Of a stretch of DNA of 64,000 nt, positions 35,453 to 44,771 are shown one piece after another; within the stretch, counting starts at the first letter, position 1, and each line of letters begins with the position of its first letter. This DNA comes from CAVWGP01 sp963754645. GTDB taxonomy: Bacteria > Pseudomonadota > Alphaproteobacteria > Bin65. The stretch covers positions 124,001-188,000 of the forward strand of contig CAVWGP010000001.1 in assembly GCA_963754645.1 (NCBI GenBank). Reading direction: 5' to 3'. Below the pieces are notes generated by a model. It was not told the origin of the DNA. It worked only from the letters and a program-made list of their open reading frames with translations, and ran no database searches. The position numbers were made by a program, and so were the translations under genes.

Positions 35453-36355
35453 ATGAGCTGGTTCGACAGTTTCCTCAACCTGATTCCCGTGACCTTGGCG
35501 ACCGGCTTGGTCTACGGCTATATCGCGCTCGGCATCATGCTGCCGTTCCGGCTGCTGAGCTTCCCGGATTTGACCAGCGAAGGCGCCTTTCCGCTTGGCG
35601 GCTGCATGTGCGCCGTGCTCTTGCTCGCCGGGATCGACCCATTCCTGGCGACCGCCGCCGCCATTGCCGCCGGCGCCGCGGCCGGCGCCGCAACCGCGTT
35701 CATCCATCTGCGCTTCCGCATCAACACGCTGCTGGCCGGAATCCTGGTGATGACGGCGCTCTACAGCATCAATCTCCGCATTCTCGGCAAAGCCAATGCA
35801 GCGCTTTTTTCGGCCGACAATATTTTCGCGCTGATCGATCCGCGCATCCTGAATTCGGATTTCGGCAAGATCGTGTTCTTCGGCGCGGCGGTCGCGGCGA
35901 CGGTCGCTGCGCTGTGGTGGTTCCTGCAAACCGAAGCGGGCACGACTTTGCGCGCCGTCGGCGCCAACGCCGCGCTGGCACCCGCGCTCGGAATTTCAGT
36001 GTGGACCTGGACCGTCGCCGGTTTGGCGCTGGCCAACGGATTGACGGCGCTGGCCGGCGCGCTGCTTGTTCAGCAACAAGGTTTCGCCGACATCGGCATG
36101 GGATTCGGCATCCTGATCAACGGCCTCGCCGCGCTCGTCATCGGCGAAACGATGATCGGGCGGCGCACGGTGGCGCAAGTGCTGGCGGCGCCGCTGATCG
36201 GCTCGATCGTCTACTATCAGATCGTGTCGCTCGGCCTCGCCATCGGCCTCCATCCGTCCGATCTCAAGCTCGCGACGGCAGGCTTCGTCCTCGCCGCCCT
36301 CGCCATTCCCTCGGTGCGCGGCCGCGGCTTCAGCCGCGAAAATATGCGCGCGTGA
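35453..36355 (+). CDS. ABC transporter permease, TrpY-like
   Basis: A 300-residue, very hydrophobic permease of the BPD_transp_2/LivH type (about eight helices). Recognised parts are LLSFPDLTSEGAFPLGG near 36, the usual segment of TrpY-like proteins, and RAVGANAALAPALGIS near 167, the cytosolic loop contacting the ATPase. Last gene of the operon; a strong hairpin follows within 10 bp. Confidence 0.9.
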   Translation: MSWFDSFLNLIPVTLATGLVYGYIALGIMLPFRLLSFPDLTSEGAFPLGGCMCAVLLLAGIDPFLATAAAIAAGAAAGAATAFIHLRFRINTLLAGILVMTALYSINLRILGKANAALFSADNIFALIDPRILNSDFGKIVFFGAAVAATVAALWWFLQTEAGTTLRAVGANAALAPALGISVWTWTVAGLALANGLTALAGALLVQQQGFADIGMGFGILINGLAALVIGETMIGRRTVAQVLAAPLIGSIVYYQIVSLGLAIGLHPSDLKLATAGFVLAALAIPSVRGRGFSRENMRA

Positions 36356-36361
36356 GAAAAA

Positions 36362-36387
36362 GGCCGCCGGTTGCGCCGGCGGCCTTT
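36362..36387. terminator. Bidirectional hairpin terminator
   Basis: GGCCGCCGG (36362-36370), loop TTGCG, complement (36376-36384), flanked by A-rich and T-rich ends. It lies between the convergent permease gene (stop 36355) and the binding-protein gene on the minus strand (stop 36411), so it can serve both. Confidence 0.85.
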
Positions 36388-36410
36388 GCTTGGAAAATTC
36401 CGCTCAGGCG

Positions 36411-37481
36411 CTATTTCTTCGGCAATTGGCCGACGACGCCTTCGACATAGAAGCTCATTTCGTTGATGTCTTTGTCGGGCAGGACCTTGCCGGCGGCAAC
36501 TTTGACGGCGCCGTCCTGGGTCTTGAGCGGGCCCTGGAAGGGGTGGAACTTGCCGGTCTTAATCGCCTCTTCCTTGTCGGCGACGAGCTTCTTCACGGCA
36601 TCCGGCACCATCGGGCCCCAGCCCGCCATTTGCACGGCGCCCTCTTTCAAGCCGCCGACCCAGGCCTCGGACTTCCACTGATTTTTCATCACTTTCTCGA
36701 CCACGGATTGATAGAAGGCGTTCCAATTGTGGGTCGAGGCCACGAGATGGGCCTTGGCGCCGAATTTCGACATGTCGGAATGGTAGCCGATCGCATAGAC
36801 GCCCTTGGCTTCGGCGGCCTGTACCGGCGCGGTCGAATCGGTGTGCTGCATGATGACGTCGGCGCCCTGGCCGATCAGCGCTTCGGCGGCTTCGCGCTCC
36901 TTGCCCGGATCGTACCAGGAGTTCACCCACACGACGCGCACCGTGGCCTTCGGATTGGCCTCGCGCATGCCGATGATGAAGGCGTTGATGCCGCGGATCA
37001 CCTCGGGAATCGGGAATGCGGCGACATAGCCGGCGACGCCGGATTTCGACATGCGCCCGGCGACCAAGCCGGCGAGATAGCGGCCTTCCTCGAAGCGCGC
37101 GATATAGGTGCCGACATTCTTGCCGCGCTTGTAGCCCGTGGCGTGCTCGAACGTCACCTTGGCGAATGTAGGCGCGACTTTGTTCGTCGGATCCATATAG
37201 CCGAACGAGGTGGTGAAAACGATCTGGTTGCCCGCGGTCGCGAGCTGGCGGATGACGCGTTCCGCATCGGCGCCCTCGGGCACGCTTTCGACGAACGAGG
37301 TTTTCACCTTGCCGGCGAAATGCTTCTCGATGTGCTGGCGGCCGAGATCGTGTTGGTAAGTCCAGCCGGCGCTGCCGACCGGGCTGACATAGACGAAGCC
37401 GATCTTGAGCTCCTGCGCCGCGGCGGGCGCCGCCAGCATGACAAGCGCGGCCATGGCCGTTGCGAGGCGATGCGTTTTCAT
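36411..37481 (-). CDS. BMP-family ABC substrate-binding protein, copy 1
   Basis: A 356-residue basic-membrane-protein (Bmp/PnrA/MED) family binding protein with a signal peptide ending APAAAQE. Motifs: GFVYVSPVGSAGWTYQHDLG near residue 28, ERVIRQLATAGNQIVFTTSF near 75, FEHATGYKR, GVAGYVAAFPIPEVIRGINA near 148, NSWYDPGKEREAAEALI. Known members bind purine nucleosides. It is nearly identical in pattern to the adjacent copy at 37655. AGGGAG precedes ATG 37481. Distal gene of the transporter operon, 173 bp beyond copy 2, so it might also have its own promoter. Confidence 0.92.
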   Translation of the reverse strand: MKTHRLATAMAALVMLAAPAAAQELKIGFVYVSPVGSAGWTYQHDLGRQHIEKHFAGKVKTSFVESVPEGADAERVIRQLATAGNQIVFTTSFGYMDPTNKVAPTFAKVTFEHATGYKRGKNVGTYIARFEEGRYLAGLVAGRMSKSGVAGYVAAFPIPEVIRGINAFIIGMREANPKATVRVVWVNSWYDPGKEREAAEALIGQGADVIMQHTDSTAPVQAAEAKGVYAIGYHSDMSKFGAKAHLVASTHNWNAFYQSVVEKVMKNQWKSEAWVGGLKEGAVQMAGWGPMVPDAVKKLVADKEEAIKTGKFHPFQGPLKTQDGAVKVAAGKVLPDKDINEMSFYVEGVVGQLPKK

Positions 37482-37654
37482 TTCATGCTCCCTGTTCGGT
37501 TTTCGATTCGACATGCGGCGCGCCACGATGCGCCGCAACTGACGAAATCCTTAGCAGAACGAGAACGAGCGCGAAATAGGACCGCGCCCGCAGATACGCC
37601 GAAACATAGGTTATTCCCGCGCCCTGTAGATAGATCTGTGCATGATCGCGGCGC

Positions 37655-38725
37655 CTATTTCCTCGGCAATTGGCCGATGACGCCCTCGACGTAGTAGCTC
37701 ATTTCGGCGGCTTCCTTTTCCGCCAGCACCTTGCCGGCGGCGACTTTGAGCGCGCCGTCTTGGGTTTTGAGCGGGCCCTGGAAAATGTGGAGCTTGCCGG
37801 CCTTGATCGCCGCTTCTTTTTCGGCGACGAACTTGCGCACCGCGTCGGGCACCATCGGCCCCCAGCCGGCGAGGCGCACCGTGCCTTCTTTCAGGCCGCC
37901 GATCCAGGCTTCGGATTTCCACCGGTTCTGCATCGCCTTTTCGACCGTCGACCGGTAGAACGCGGTCCAATCGTGCGTCGTCGACACGAGGTGCGATTTC
38001 GGGCCGAATTTCGACAGATCGGAATTGTAGCCGATGGCGTAGACGCCCTTGGCCTCGGCGACTTGCACCGGCACGGTCGAATCGGTTTCCTGCATGATGA
38101 CGTCGGCGCCGAGGCCGATGAGCGCTTCCGTCGCTTCGCGCTCCTTGCCGGGATCGTACCACGAATTCACCCAGACGACGCGCACGGTCGCTTTCGGATT
38201 GACCTCGCGCATGCCGATGGTGAAGGCGTTGATGCTGCGGATCACCTCGGGAATTGGGAAGGCGCCGACATAGCCCGCGACGCCGGTTTTCGACATGCGG
38301 CCGGCGACGAGGCCGGCGAGAAAGCGGCCCTCCTCGAAACGCCCGATATAGGTGCCGACATTCTTCGCGCGCTTGTAGCCGGTGGCGTGCTCGAAGATGA
38401 CATTCGGGTACGCCGCCGCGACCTTGACGGTTGGGTCCATGTAACCGAACGACGTGGCGAAGACGATGCGGTTGCCGGCGGCGGCGAGCTGGCGGATGAC
38501 ACGCTCGGCGTCCGCGCCCTCGGGAACGTTTTCGACGAACGTGGTTTTGACCTTGCCGGCGAAATTTTGCTCGATATAGCGCCGCCCGAGTTCGTGCTGA
38601 TAGGTCCAGCCAGCGGTGCCGACGGGGCTCACATAGACGAACGCGATTTTCATTTCTTCGGCGCGGGCCGGAGCGCCACCGGCGGCGAGTACGGCCAATA
38701 TTGCGGCGAGGCGGGCGGGTTTCAT
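37655..38725 (-). CDS. BMP-family ABC substrate-binding protein, copy 2
   Basis: A 356-residue paralogue of the neighbouring gene with the same length and motif order (AFVYVSPVGTAGWTYQHELG, FEHATGYKRAKNVGTYIGRF, GVAGYVGAFPIPEVIRSINA). A signal peptide ends APARAE. Differences cluster in the later part (for example VMQETDST against VMQHTDST), which may alter ligand preference. It lies 22 bp downstream of the permease pair. Ribosome site AAGGAAAA. Confidence 0.92.
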   Translation of the reverse strand: MKPARLAAILAVLAAGGAPARAEEMKIAFVYVSPVGTAGWTYQHELGRRYIEQNFAGKVKTTFVENVPEGADAERVIRQLAAAGNRIVFATSFGYMDPTVKVAAAYPNVIFEHATGYKRAKNVGTYIGRFEEGRFLAGLVAGRMSKTGVAGYVGAFPIPEVIRSINAFTIGMREVNPKATVRVVWVNSWYDPGKEREATEALIGLGADVIMQETDSTVPVQVAEAKGVYAIGYNSDLSKFGPKSHLVSTTHDWTAFYRSTVEKAMQNRWKSEAWIGGLKEGTVRLAGWGPMVPDAVRKFVAEKEAAIKAGKLHIFQGPLKTQDGALKVAAGKVLAEKEAAEMSYYVEGVIGQLPRK

Positions 38726-38747
38726 GCGGTTTTCCTTGTTGCGGATG

Positions 38748-39680
38748 TTAACGCCCGGCGAAGAACGGTTTGCCGAGCGCGGCGGGCGCGTTCATCTTGA
38801 TCCGGGTCGCGTCGCGCGAGATCAGCACCAGAACCAGAATTGTCGCGACATAGGGCAGCATCGACAAGAGGTGCGACGAGACCGCGATGCCCTGCCCCTG
38901 AAAATAGAGTTGCGCGATGGTGACGCCGCCGAAGAGATAAGCGCCGAGCAACACGCGCTCGGGCTTCCAGGTGGCGAAGACGACGAGCGCCAAGGCGATC
39001 CAGCCGCGCCCCGCCGTCAATTGGTCGGCCCACATCGGCGTGTAGACCAGCGTGAGATAGGCGCCGGACAGGCCGGCCAACGCGCCGCCGAACGCGGTCG
39101 CGGCATAGCGAATGCGGATCACCGAATAGCCCAGGGCATGCGCCGATTCGGCGGACTCGCCGACGGCGCGCAGGATGAGGCCCTGCCGCGTTCGGTTCAG
39201 GAACCAGGCGACGGCAACGAACAGCGCGAGCGACAAATACACGAAAACATCGTGGCCGAAGATCAGTTTGCCGACGATGGGTAAGTCGCTGAGGCCGGCG
39301 ATGTTGAGCGGACGCAGCCCTTCGAGCGGCTTGTCGCGATAGGCGAGGCCGAGAAAGGCGCTCAACCCGAGGCCGAGAATGGTCAAGGCAAGGCCGGTCG
39401 CGACTTGGTTGGCGCGCAAGGTCAGCGTCAAGAACCCGAAGACGAGCGCCATCGCGGTTCCCGCGGCGACGCCCGCGGCGGTGCCAAGCGCGTAGGAGCC
39501 GGTGTCGAGCGTGGCGATGATCGCGGCAACGGCGCCGACCAGCATCATGCCTTCGACGCCGAGATTGAGCACGCCGGACTTTTCCGTGACCAGCTCGCCC
39601 ATCGACGCCAACACCAAGGGCGTGCCGGCGCGCAGCGTTGCGACCAGGATGACGATCAGCGCGTCGCCGAATTCGCTCAC
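38748..39680 (-). CDS. Nucleoside-type ABC permease (second)
   Basis: A 310-residue permease with about nine helices (BPD_transp_2). Typical parts are APL/GTPLVLASMGELVTEKSG-like start near residue 18 followed by LNLGVEGMMLVGA, the usual beginning of YufQ/NupC-type permeases, and RAVGESAESAHALGYSV near 170. Its start overlaps the previous permease stop by 4 nt. Confidence 0.92.
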   Translation of the reverse strand: MSEFGDALIVILVATLRAGTPLVLASMGELVTEKSGVLNLGVEGMMLVGAVAAIIATLDTGSYALGTAAGVAAGTAMALVFGFLTLTLRANQVATGLALTILGLGLSAFLGLAYRDKPLEGLRPLNIAGLSDLPIVGKLIFGHDVFVYLSLALFVAVAWFLNRTRQGLILRAVGESAESAHALGYSVIRIRYAATAFGGALAGLSGAYLTLVYTPMWADQLTAGRGWIALALVVFATWKPERVLLGAYLFGGVTIAQLYFQGQGIAVSSHLLSMLPYVATILVLVLISRDATRIKMNAPAALGKPFFAGR

Positions 39681-40750
39681 GGCGCCGGCACCTTATTGCC
39701 GAGACGCAGGCGGAAGCGCAGCAGAAAGTCGGAGCCGAGCAGGAAGAACAGCAGCATGCCTTGAAAGACCCCGGTCACCGCCGGCGGCAGCTTCAGTTCC
39801 ATCTGCGCCGACTCGCCGCCGAGATAGAGCAAGGCGATGAGCAGGCTGGCGAGCAGGATGCCGAAGGCGTTAAGGCGGCCGAGAAAAGCAACGATGATCG
39901 CGGCAAAGCCGTAGCCGGGCGACATGATCGGCTGAATGCGCCCGATCGGGCCCGCGGCTTCGAAGGCGCCGGCCAACCCCGCGGCGGCCCCGCCTGCCAG
40001 CATGCCGATCCACACGATGCGGCTTTCGGCGAAGCCCGCATAGGCGGCGGCGCCAGGCGCGGCGCCGGCGACGCGAATCTGAAATCCGGCATAGCTGCGG
40101 TCCATCAGCAGCCAGGCGCAGGGCACCGCGAGCAAGGCCAACAGCGTGCCGAGATGCAGCCGCGTGCCTTCGGCCAGGATCGGCAGGATCGCCTCGGCGC
40201 CGAAATCGCGCGATTGCGGAAAGCCGAAGCCCTCGGGATTTTTCCACGGCCCGTACACGAGATAACCCAGCACGTGGATCGCGATGTAGGTGAGCATCAG
40301 GCTGGTCAAAATCTCATTCGCATTGAAACGCGTGCGCAAGACGGCCGTGATTGCGCCCCAGGCCGCGCCGCCCGCGGCGCCGGCAACGATCATCGCCGGC
40401 AGGAGGAAGAACGGCTCGTCGCCGTGGAACGCCAAGGCGAGGCCGCCGGCCGCGACGGCGCCGATGGTGAGCTGACCTTCGGCGCCGATATTCCAGACAT
40501 TGCCGCGAAAGCCGACGGCAAGGCCAAGGGCGCACAGCAGCAGCGGCGCGGCTTTGACCGCGAGCTCGGTCACGCCATAGAGGCTGTCGATCGGCTTGAT
40601 GAAAAATGCGGCGAAAGCGGCTGCCGGGTCGTATCCAAGTGCTACGAACAACACGGCGCCGACCGCGATCGTCAGCGCTGCCGCGAGCAAGGGCGTCGCC
40701 AGCACCAGCCAGCGCGGCGTTTCGGTGCGGAGTTCGATCCTAAGCGGCAT
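39677..40750 (-). CDS. Nucleoside-type ABC permease (first)
   Basis: A 357-residue permease of the YufP/NupB type: GFRGNVWNIGAEGQLTIGAV near 80 and FNANEILTSLMLTYIA near 148 are family hallmarks. Together with the following permease it forms the heterodimeric membrane part of the BMP transporter. Its start overlaps the ATPase gene's end by 11 nt. Confidence 0.92.
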   Translation of the reverse strand: MPLRIELRTETPRWLVLATPLLAAALTIAVGAVLFVALGYDPAAAFAAFFIKPIDSLYGVTELAVKAAPLLLCALGLAVGFRGNVWNIGAEGQLTIGAVAAGGLALAFHGDEPFFLLPAMIVAGAAGGAAWGAITAVLRTRFNANEILTSLMLTYIAIHVLGYLVYGPWKNPEGFGFPQSRDFGAEAILPILAEGTRLHLGTLLALLAVPCAWLLMDRSYAGFQIRVAGAAPGAAAYAGFAESRIVWIGMLAGGAAAGLAGAFEAAGPIGRIQPIMSPGYGFAAIIVAFLGRLNAFGILLASLLIALLYLGGESAQMELKLPPAVTGVFQGMLLFFLLGSDFLLRFRLRLGNKVPAP

Positions 40751-42281
40751 GGGCTTGGGTCTCGTGCATGGCCATGCCGCTCATCCACTCGCCCAATTGT
40801 CCGCGCTCGGCCGAGACGGTGGCGCCGGCGGGCGACAGCCGGCCCTTGCTGATGACGGCGATGCGGTCCGTGATGGCGAGCAACTCGTCGAGATCCTCCG
40901 AGATCAGCAGAATCGCGGCGCCCGCGTCGCGCAAGCCGATCAACGCGCGATGGATCGCCGCCGCCGCGCCGATATCGACGCCCCAGGTCGGGTGCGCGGC
41001 GACGAGCAATGTCGGCTTGCGCAAGATCTCGCGGCCGAGAATGTATTTCTGCAAATTGCCGCCGGACAGGCTGCGCGCCTCGGCGCCGGGTCCGCGCGCC
41101 ACGACGTTGAAATCGCCGATCACGCGCCGCGCGTAGCGCTCGGCCGCGGCGCCGCTGACGAGGCCGCGCCGGACCAGGCCCTCATCCGCCGCGGTCAGCA
41201 GCGAATTTTCGGTAAGGCTCATCTCCGCAACGGCGCCGCGCCCGAGGCGCTCTTCCGGTATCACGGCAAGGCCGAATTTGCGCCGCGCCGCCGGACCGAG
41301 CCGGCCGACCGGCTTGCCGCCGATGCGCACCGCGCCCGGCTCCCCGACCGTCGCCTCGCCGCTGATGGCCGCCAGCAACTCGGTTTGGCCGTTGCCCGCG
41401 ACGCCGGCAATGCCGAAAATTTCGCCGCCATTGATCGTCAGATCCAGCCCGCGAAGCGGCACACCGTGCGGATCGGCCGGAGTCCAGGACAGTTTCGTCA
41501 GTTCGAGGCGCGCCGCGCCCGGCGCGCGCGCGGCGCCGCGCTTGGCCTCGGGCACGTCGGCGCCGACCATAAGGCGCGCGATGCTCGCGGCGCTTTCTTG
41601 GCGCGGATCGCAACCGGCGACGCGCTTGCCGGCGCGCAGTACGGTGGCTCGCGTGCAGACCGCGCGCACCTCGTCGAGCTTGTGGCTGATGAACAGCACG
41701 CCGCGCCCTTCGGCCGCGAGTAGACGCAAGGTCGCGAACAGGGCATCGGCCTCTTGTGGCGTCAACACGGACGTCGGCTCGTCCAAAATGATGAGCTTCG
41801 GCTCCTCGAGCAGGCAGCGCACGATCTCGACCCGCTGCCGTTCGCCGACGGAAAGGTTGTGAACGCGCCGCGCCGGATCGACCGCGAGGCCGTAACGCCC
41901 GGCAACCTCGGTGATTTTCGCCGCCAGGGCGCGGCGATCGACGCGTCGGCTGCCGCCCAATTCGACGTTTTCGGCAACCGTGAGGGTTTCGAACAACGTG
42001 AAATGCTGGAACACCATGCCGATGCCGAGCCGGCGCGCGGCGGCGGGTCCGTCGATCGTAACGGCCTGCCCTTGCCAGCGCAGCTCGCCCTCATCGGGGC
42101 TGACGACGCCGTACATGATCTTGACCAGCGTGCTTTTGCCGGCGCCGTTCTCGCCGAGCAAGGCGTGGACTTCGCCGGGCCCGACCGCCAAGTCGATGCG
42201 GTCATTGGCGATGCAGCCCGGATAGGCTTTGGTGATGCCGCGCAGCTCGATCAGAGGCACCGTGTCGGCAAGTGCGTTCAT
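40740..42281 (-). CDS. Nucleoside-type ABC ATPase, two nucleotide-binding domains
   Basis: A 513-residue double ATPase (YufO/NupA, RbsA-like). NBD1: Walker A GENGAGKSTLVKI near 45, Q-loop MVFQHFTLFETLTV near 89, signature NLSVGERQRVEI near 143, Walker B LIILDEPTSVLTP near 162. NBD2: degenerate Walker A GVAGNGQTELL near 291, signature SLSGGNLQKYILGRE near 406, Walker B LLVAAHPTWGVD, with Glu replaced as usual in this family. Only NBD1 is expected to be strongly catalytic. First gene of the five-gene operon. Confidence 0.93.
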   Translation of the reverse strand: MNALADTVPLIELRGITKAYPGCIANDRIDLAVGPGEVHALLGENGAGKSTLVKIMYGVVSPDEGELRWQGQAVTIDGPAAARRLGIGMVFQHFTLFETLTVAENVELGGSRRVDRRALAAKITEVAGRYGLAVDPARRVHNLSVGERQRVEIVRCLLEEPKLIILDEPTSVLTPQEADALFATLRLLAAEGRGVLFISHKLDEVRAVCTRATVLRAGKRVAGCDPRQESAASIARLMVGADVPEAKRGAARAPGAARLELTKLSWTPADPHGVPLRGLDLTINGGEIFGIAGVAGNGQTELLAAISGEATVGEPGAVRIGGKPVGRLGPAARRKFGLAVIPEERLGRGAVAEMSLTENSLLTAADEGLVRRGLVSGAAAERYARRVIGDFNVVARGPGAEARSLSGGNLQKYILGREILRKPTLLVAAHPTWGVDIGAAAAIHRALIGLRDAGAAILLISEDLDELLAITDRIAVISKGRLSPAGATVSAERGQLGEWMSGMAMHETQAHAA

Positions 42282-42422
42282 CGGTTCCGGCCCATGTCCC
42301 CGCGCCTCGCGCGCCTCGTCGAATTCATAGCGAAAAATAAGCGTCTCATGGTCTAATGCCGCTTGTCAAAGTGTTGCCGGAATTGGCAAGTTCAATCCGA
42401 CTGGATCAGCGGGACAAGCTCA

Positions 42423-42965
42423 ATGTGGCGCCATGCTTTGTGTTTTGCCTGGGCCGTTTTCGCCGTCGCGGCGAGCCCGTCGTTCGCCCAATCGATCGAT
42501 CCATTCGTTGGGCGCTTTGAGGGCAAATCGACGGCGACGTCGGGCGACGACAAGACTCAGCGCGATTTGACCGTCATCGTCACCAAGGGCGAAGACGGCA
42601 GGGGATTCACCGTCGAATGGAAAACCGTCATCCATGGCCGCGGCGGCGGCGATGACGAGCGGCACGAAAAAGTGCGATTCATCCCGACAAAGCGGCCCAA
42701 TATCTTCTCCGCCGGCAGCCGCATGGACATGTTCGGAAAATTGGTGCCGATCGACCCGATTTCCGGCGATGCCTATTACTGGGCGCGCATACGCGAGCAA
42801 ACGATGTCCGTGTTCAATATTCTGATCACGGAGGACGGCGGCTACGAGATGCAAGTCTACCATCGCACCTTGAAGCCGGACGGCAACTTGGCGGTGGAAT
42901 TTCGGCGCAGCCGCGACGGCACGCCGATGCGGACCGTCAGCGGCGAACTCAAAAGGCTCAAATAG
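42423..42965 (+). CDS. Secreted hypothetical protein
   Basis: A 180-residue protein with a clear signal peptide (MWRHALCFAWAVFAVAASPSFAQ). The mature part looks like a small beta-barrel or lipocalin-like fold: DPFVGRFEGKSTATSGDDKT, RDLTVIVTKGEDGRGFTVEW, then AYYWARIREQTMSVF and YHRTLKPDGNLAVEFRRSRDG. I do not recognise the family. It stands alone between the divergent ABC operon and the zinc locus. ATG 42423 is preferred over 42363 because it gives a proper signal. Confidence 0.7.
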   Translation: MWRHALCFAWAVFAVAASPSFAQSIDPFVGRFEGKSTATSGDDKTQRDLTVIVTKGEDGRGFTVEWKTVIHGRGGGDDERHEKVRFIPTKRPNIFSAGSRMDMFGKLVPIDPISGDAYYWARIREQTMSVFNILITEDGGYEMQVYHRTLKPDGNLAVEFRRSRDGTPMRTVSGELKRLK

Positions 42966-43007
42966 CCCGGTTGAATTTTAGGAGGCTCCTGGCAGCCACT
43001 TGTTTTT

Positions 43008-43022
43008 CGTTACGATATAACG
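43008..43022. promoter_or_regulatory. Distal Zur-like box upstream of znuA
   Basis: CGTTA-CGATA-TAACG, a palindrome with 5-bp arms in a locally AT-rich stretch, 56 bp upstream of the znuA ATG. It shares the TA/TAAC core and 5-bp centre with the better box 8 bp downstream. Two adjacent boxes are common at Zur-repressed promoters (general knowledge). Inferred, weaker of the pair. Confidence 0.5.
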
Positions 43023-43029
43023 TATTTTT

Positions 43030-43046
43030 ATGTTATATTGTAACAT
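43030..43046. promoter_or_regulatory. Zur-type operator upstream of znuA
   Basis: ATGTTA-TATTG-TAACAT, a 17-bp palindrome with perfect 6-bp arms, 32 bp upstream of the znuA ATG. It closely matches the alphaproteobacterial Zur operator as I remember it (ATGTTATAnTATAACAT). It probably covers the promoter and shuts off znuA when zinc is plentiful. No zur gene is in the window. Confidence 0.75.
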
Positions 43047-43077
43047 AGCCGATCATCGGCTCCCGGAAGGTTCTTCA

Positions 43078-44011
43078 ATGAGACGGTTCGGCCTAGTCGC
43101 ATTTCTGACCGCCGCCCTCGCCTTATCCAGCGTCGCGGCCGCGCAAACGTCGCCCCCGCTCGTGCTTGTCTCGATCAAGCCGCTGCATTCGCTGGTTGCC
43201 GGTGTCATGGACGGCATCGGCCAGCCGGTCTTGCTCGTGCGCGGCGGCGCCGACCCGCACACCTACACGATGAAACCGTCCGAAGCGGAGGCTCTGGCCA
43301 AGGCCACGCTGATATTGTGGGTCGGACCGAGCGTCGAAAGCTTTCTCGAACGTCCGCTCAAGGCCCTCGCCGGCAAAGCGCGCGTACTCCAGCTCGACCG
43401 CGAGAAAAACCTGAAGTTGCATCGCGGCGCGCGAGGGCGGCCCATGGGAGGGGTCAGACGGTGCCCTCAAGGCCGGGCATCGCCATGCCGCGGTCGACGG
43501 CCACTTATGGCTCGATCCCGACAATGCCGCAGCGATCGCGCGGCTTGCCGTGCGCGAACTCGCCAAGCTCGACCCGGCCAATGCGGCCCGCTACGCGGCC
43601 AATGGCGACGCCGTTCTCGCCAAGCTCAAATCGCTCGATGCCGAGCTGCAAACGCATTTGGCGCCGGTCAAGGCCCATCGCTTTGTCGTGTCGCACGATT
43701 CAATTCAATACTTCGAGAAACGCTACGGACTCGCTGCGGCAGGCTCGATTTCGATTTCGCCGGAACGCGCGCCGGGGGCCAGGCGGCTGCAGGAACTGCG
43801 CAACCGGATCCTGAAAAGCCGGATCGTCTGCGTTTTCGGCGAACCGCAATTCCCCGATACGCTGGTCAGGACCGTGGTCGAGGGCACGCCGGCGCGCGCC
43901 GCGACGCTCGATACGGATGGCGGCATCGCCGCCGCCGAGGGCAAAGACGCTTACTTCGCCATGATGCGCCAGATCGCCGCCGCGCTTGTCGGCTGCCTCA
44001 ACGATCGGTAA
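43078..44011 (+). CDS. znuA: Zinc ABC transporter substrate-binding protein ZnuA, frameshifted
   Basis: Periplasmic zinc-binding protein of the ZnuA/TroA cluster. First frame: signal peptide (SVAAAQT), VLVSIKPLHSLVAGVMDGIG and GGADPHTYTMKPSEAEAL with metal ligand His61. Second frame: REGGPWEGSDGALKAGHRHA, DGHLWLDPDNA (second ligand His), FVVSHDSIQYFEKRYGL (third His) and CVFGEPQFPDTLV. The frames join at about 43413-43432; removing one base gives 310 residues, a normal size. The His-rich loop is short (GHRHA). The ATPase and permease genes znuBC are not in the window. Zur-type boxes lie directly upstream. Confidence 0.85.
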
Positions 44012-44046
44012 GCGCCGGCAGGCCGCGGCTGTTTTCCGTCAACCTG

Positions 44047-44063
44047 CTGCGATGTTGTAACAT
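44047..44063. promoter_or_regulatory. Possible third Zur-like box upstream of zevA
   Basis: CTGCGATGTTGTAACAT: the right half TTGTAACAT is identical to the znuA box, while the left half matches only in part (13 of 17 positions overall by eye). It lies 89 bp before the zevA start, between znuA and zevA. If real, zevAB can be driven from its own Zur-controlled promoter. Confidence 0.4.
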
Positions 44064-44151
44064 TCGGCGCTGCCCCCGGATTGCCTTACTCGCCGGTTAT
44101 CGTCATATAAGCGGCTCATACCGAACCTATGGCTTTATCGGCAGGCTGGAC

Positions 44152-44763
44152 ATGAAATTACATCGTATTCGGGCAGCGTTCGTCGCGGCGGCGGGTCTGG
44201 TCGTCGCGGCTTGGGCGACGCAGGCTGCCGCGCACCCGCATATTTTCATCCGCGCCGCGGCGACGATCCAGTTCGAGAACGGCAAGGTCACCGGAATTCT
44301 GCACGAATGGACCTTCGACGATTTTTTCTCGAACGCGCTGATCGGCGATTTCGACAAGAACAAGAACAAGGCCTTCGATGGCGACGAAGTGAAGGAGCTG
44401 CAGGAGAACGCCTTCGCCAATCTCAAGGAATTCGGCTACTTCACCCATGTTCGGGTCGCCAGCAAGCCGATCTCGGAATTGAACGTGAAGGACTTCAAGC
44501 CGAGCATTACGAAAGACGGCCGCGTTCTGTACACCTTCCTGGTGACACTGCCCGAACCGCTCGATCCGCGCGAAACGCCGGTCGATGCCAGCGTGCACGA
44601 TCATACATTTTATGTCGATGTCGAGCTGCCCGCCGCCAACGTGAAAATCGGCGGCACCGGCGCCGCTGCGTGCAAGCAGGCGATGGTCGAGGACAAGAAC
44701 TCGCCGCTTTATTTCGGCATCTCCTTCATTCGCCGCATCGAAATCCGGTGCGACAAGGCTTGA
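44152..44763 (+). CDS. zevA: DUF1007 periplasmic protein, ZevA-like
   Basis: A 203-residue exported protein of DUF1007. The mature N-terminus is AHPHIFI, the family hallmark and a possible metal site. A canonical EF-hand-like loop spans Asp68-Glu79 (D-x-N-x-N-x-A-F-D-G-D-E), then ELNVKDFKPSI and HDHTFYVDVELP. In Haemophilus influenzae DUF1007 (ZevA) works with a NicO-type permease (ZevB) in zinc uptake; the same pair is here directly behind znuA and Zur-like sites. I infer the same role. Confidence 0.82.
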   Translation: MKLHRIRAAFVAAAGLVVAAWATQAAAHPHIFIRAAATIQFENGKVTGILHEWTFDDFFSNALIGDFDKNKNKAFDGDEVKELQENAFANLKEFGYFTHVRVASKPISELNVKDFKPSITKDGRVLYTFLVTLPEPLDPRETPVDASVHDHTFYVDVELPAANVKIGGTGAAACKQAMVEDKNSPLYFGISFIRRIEIRCDKA

Positions 44764-44771
44764 GCGCGCGC

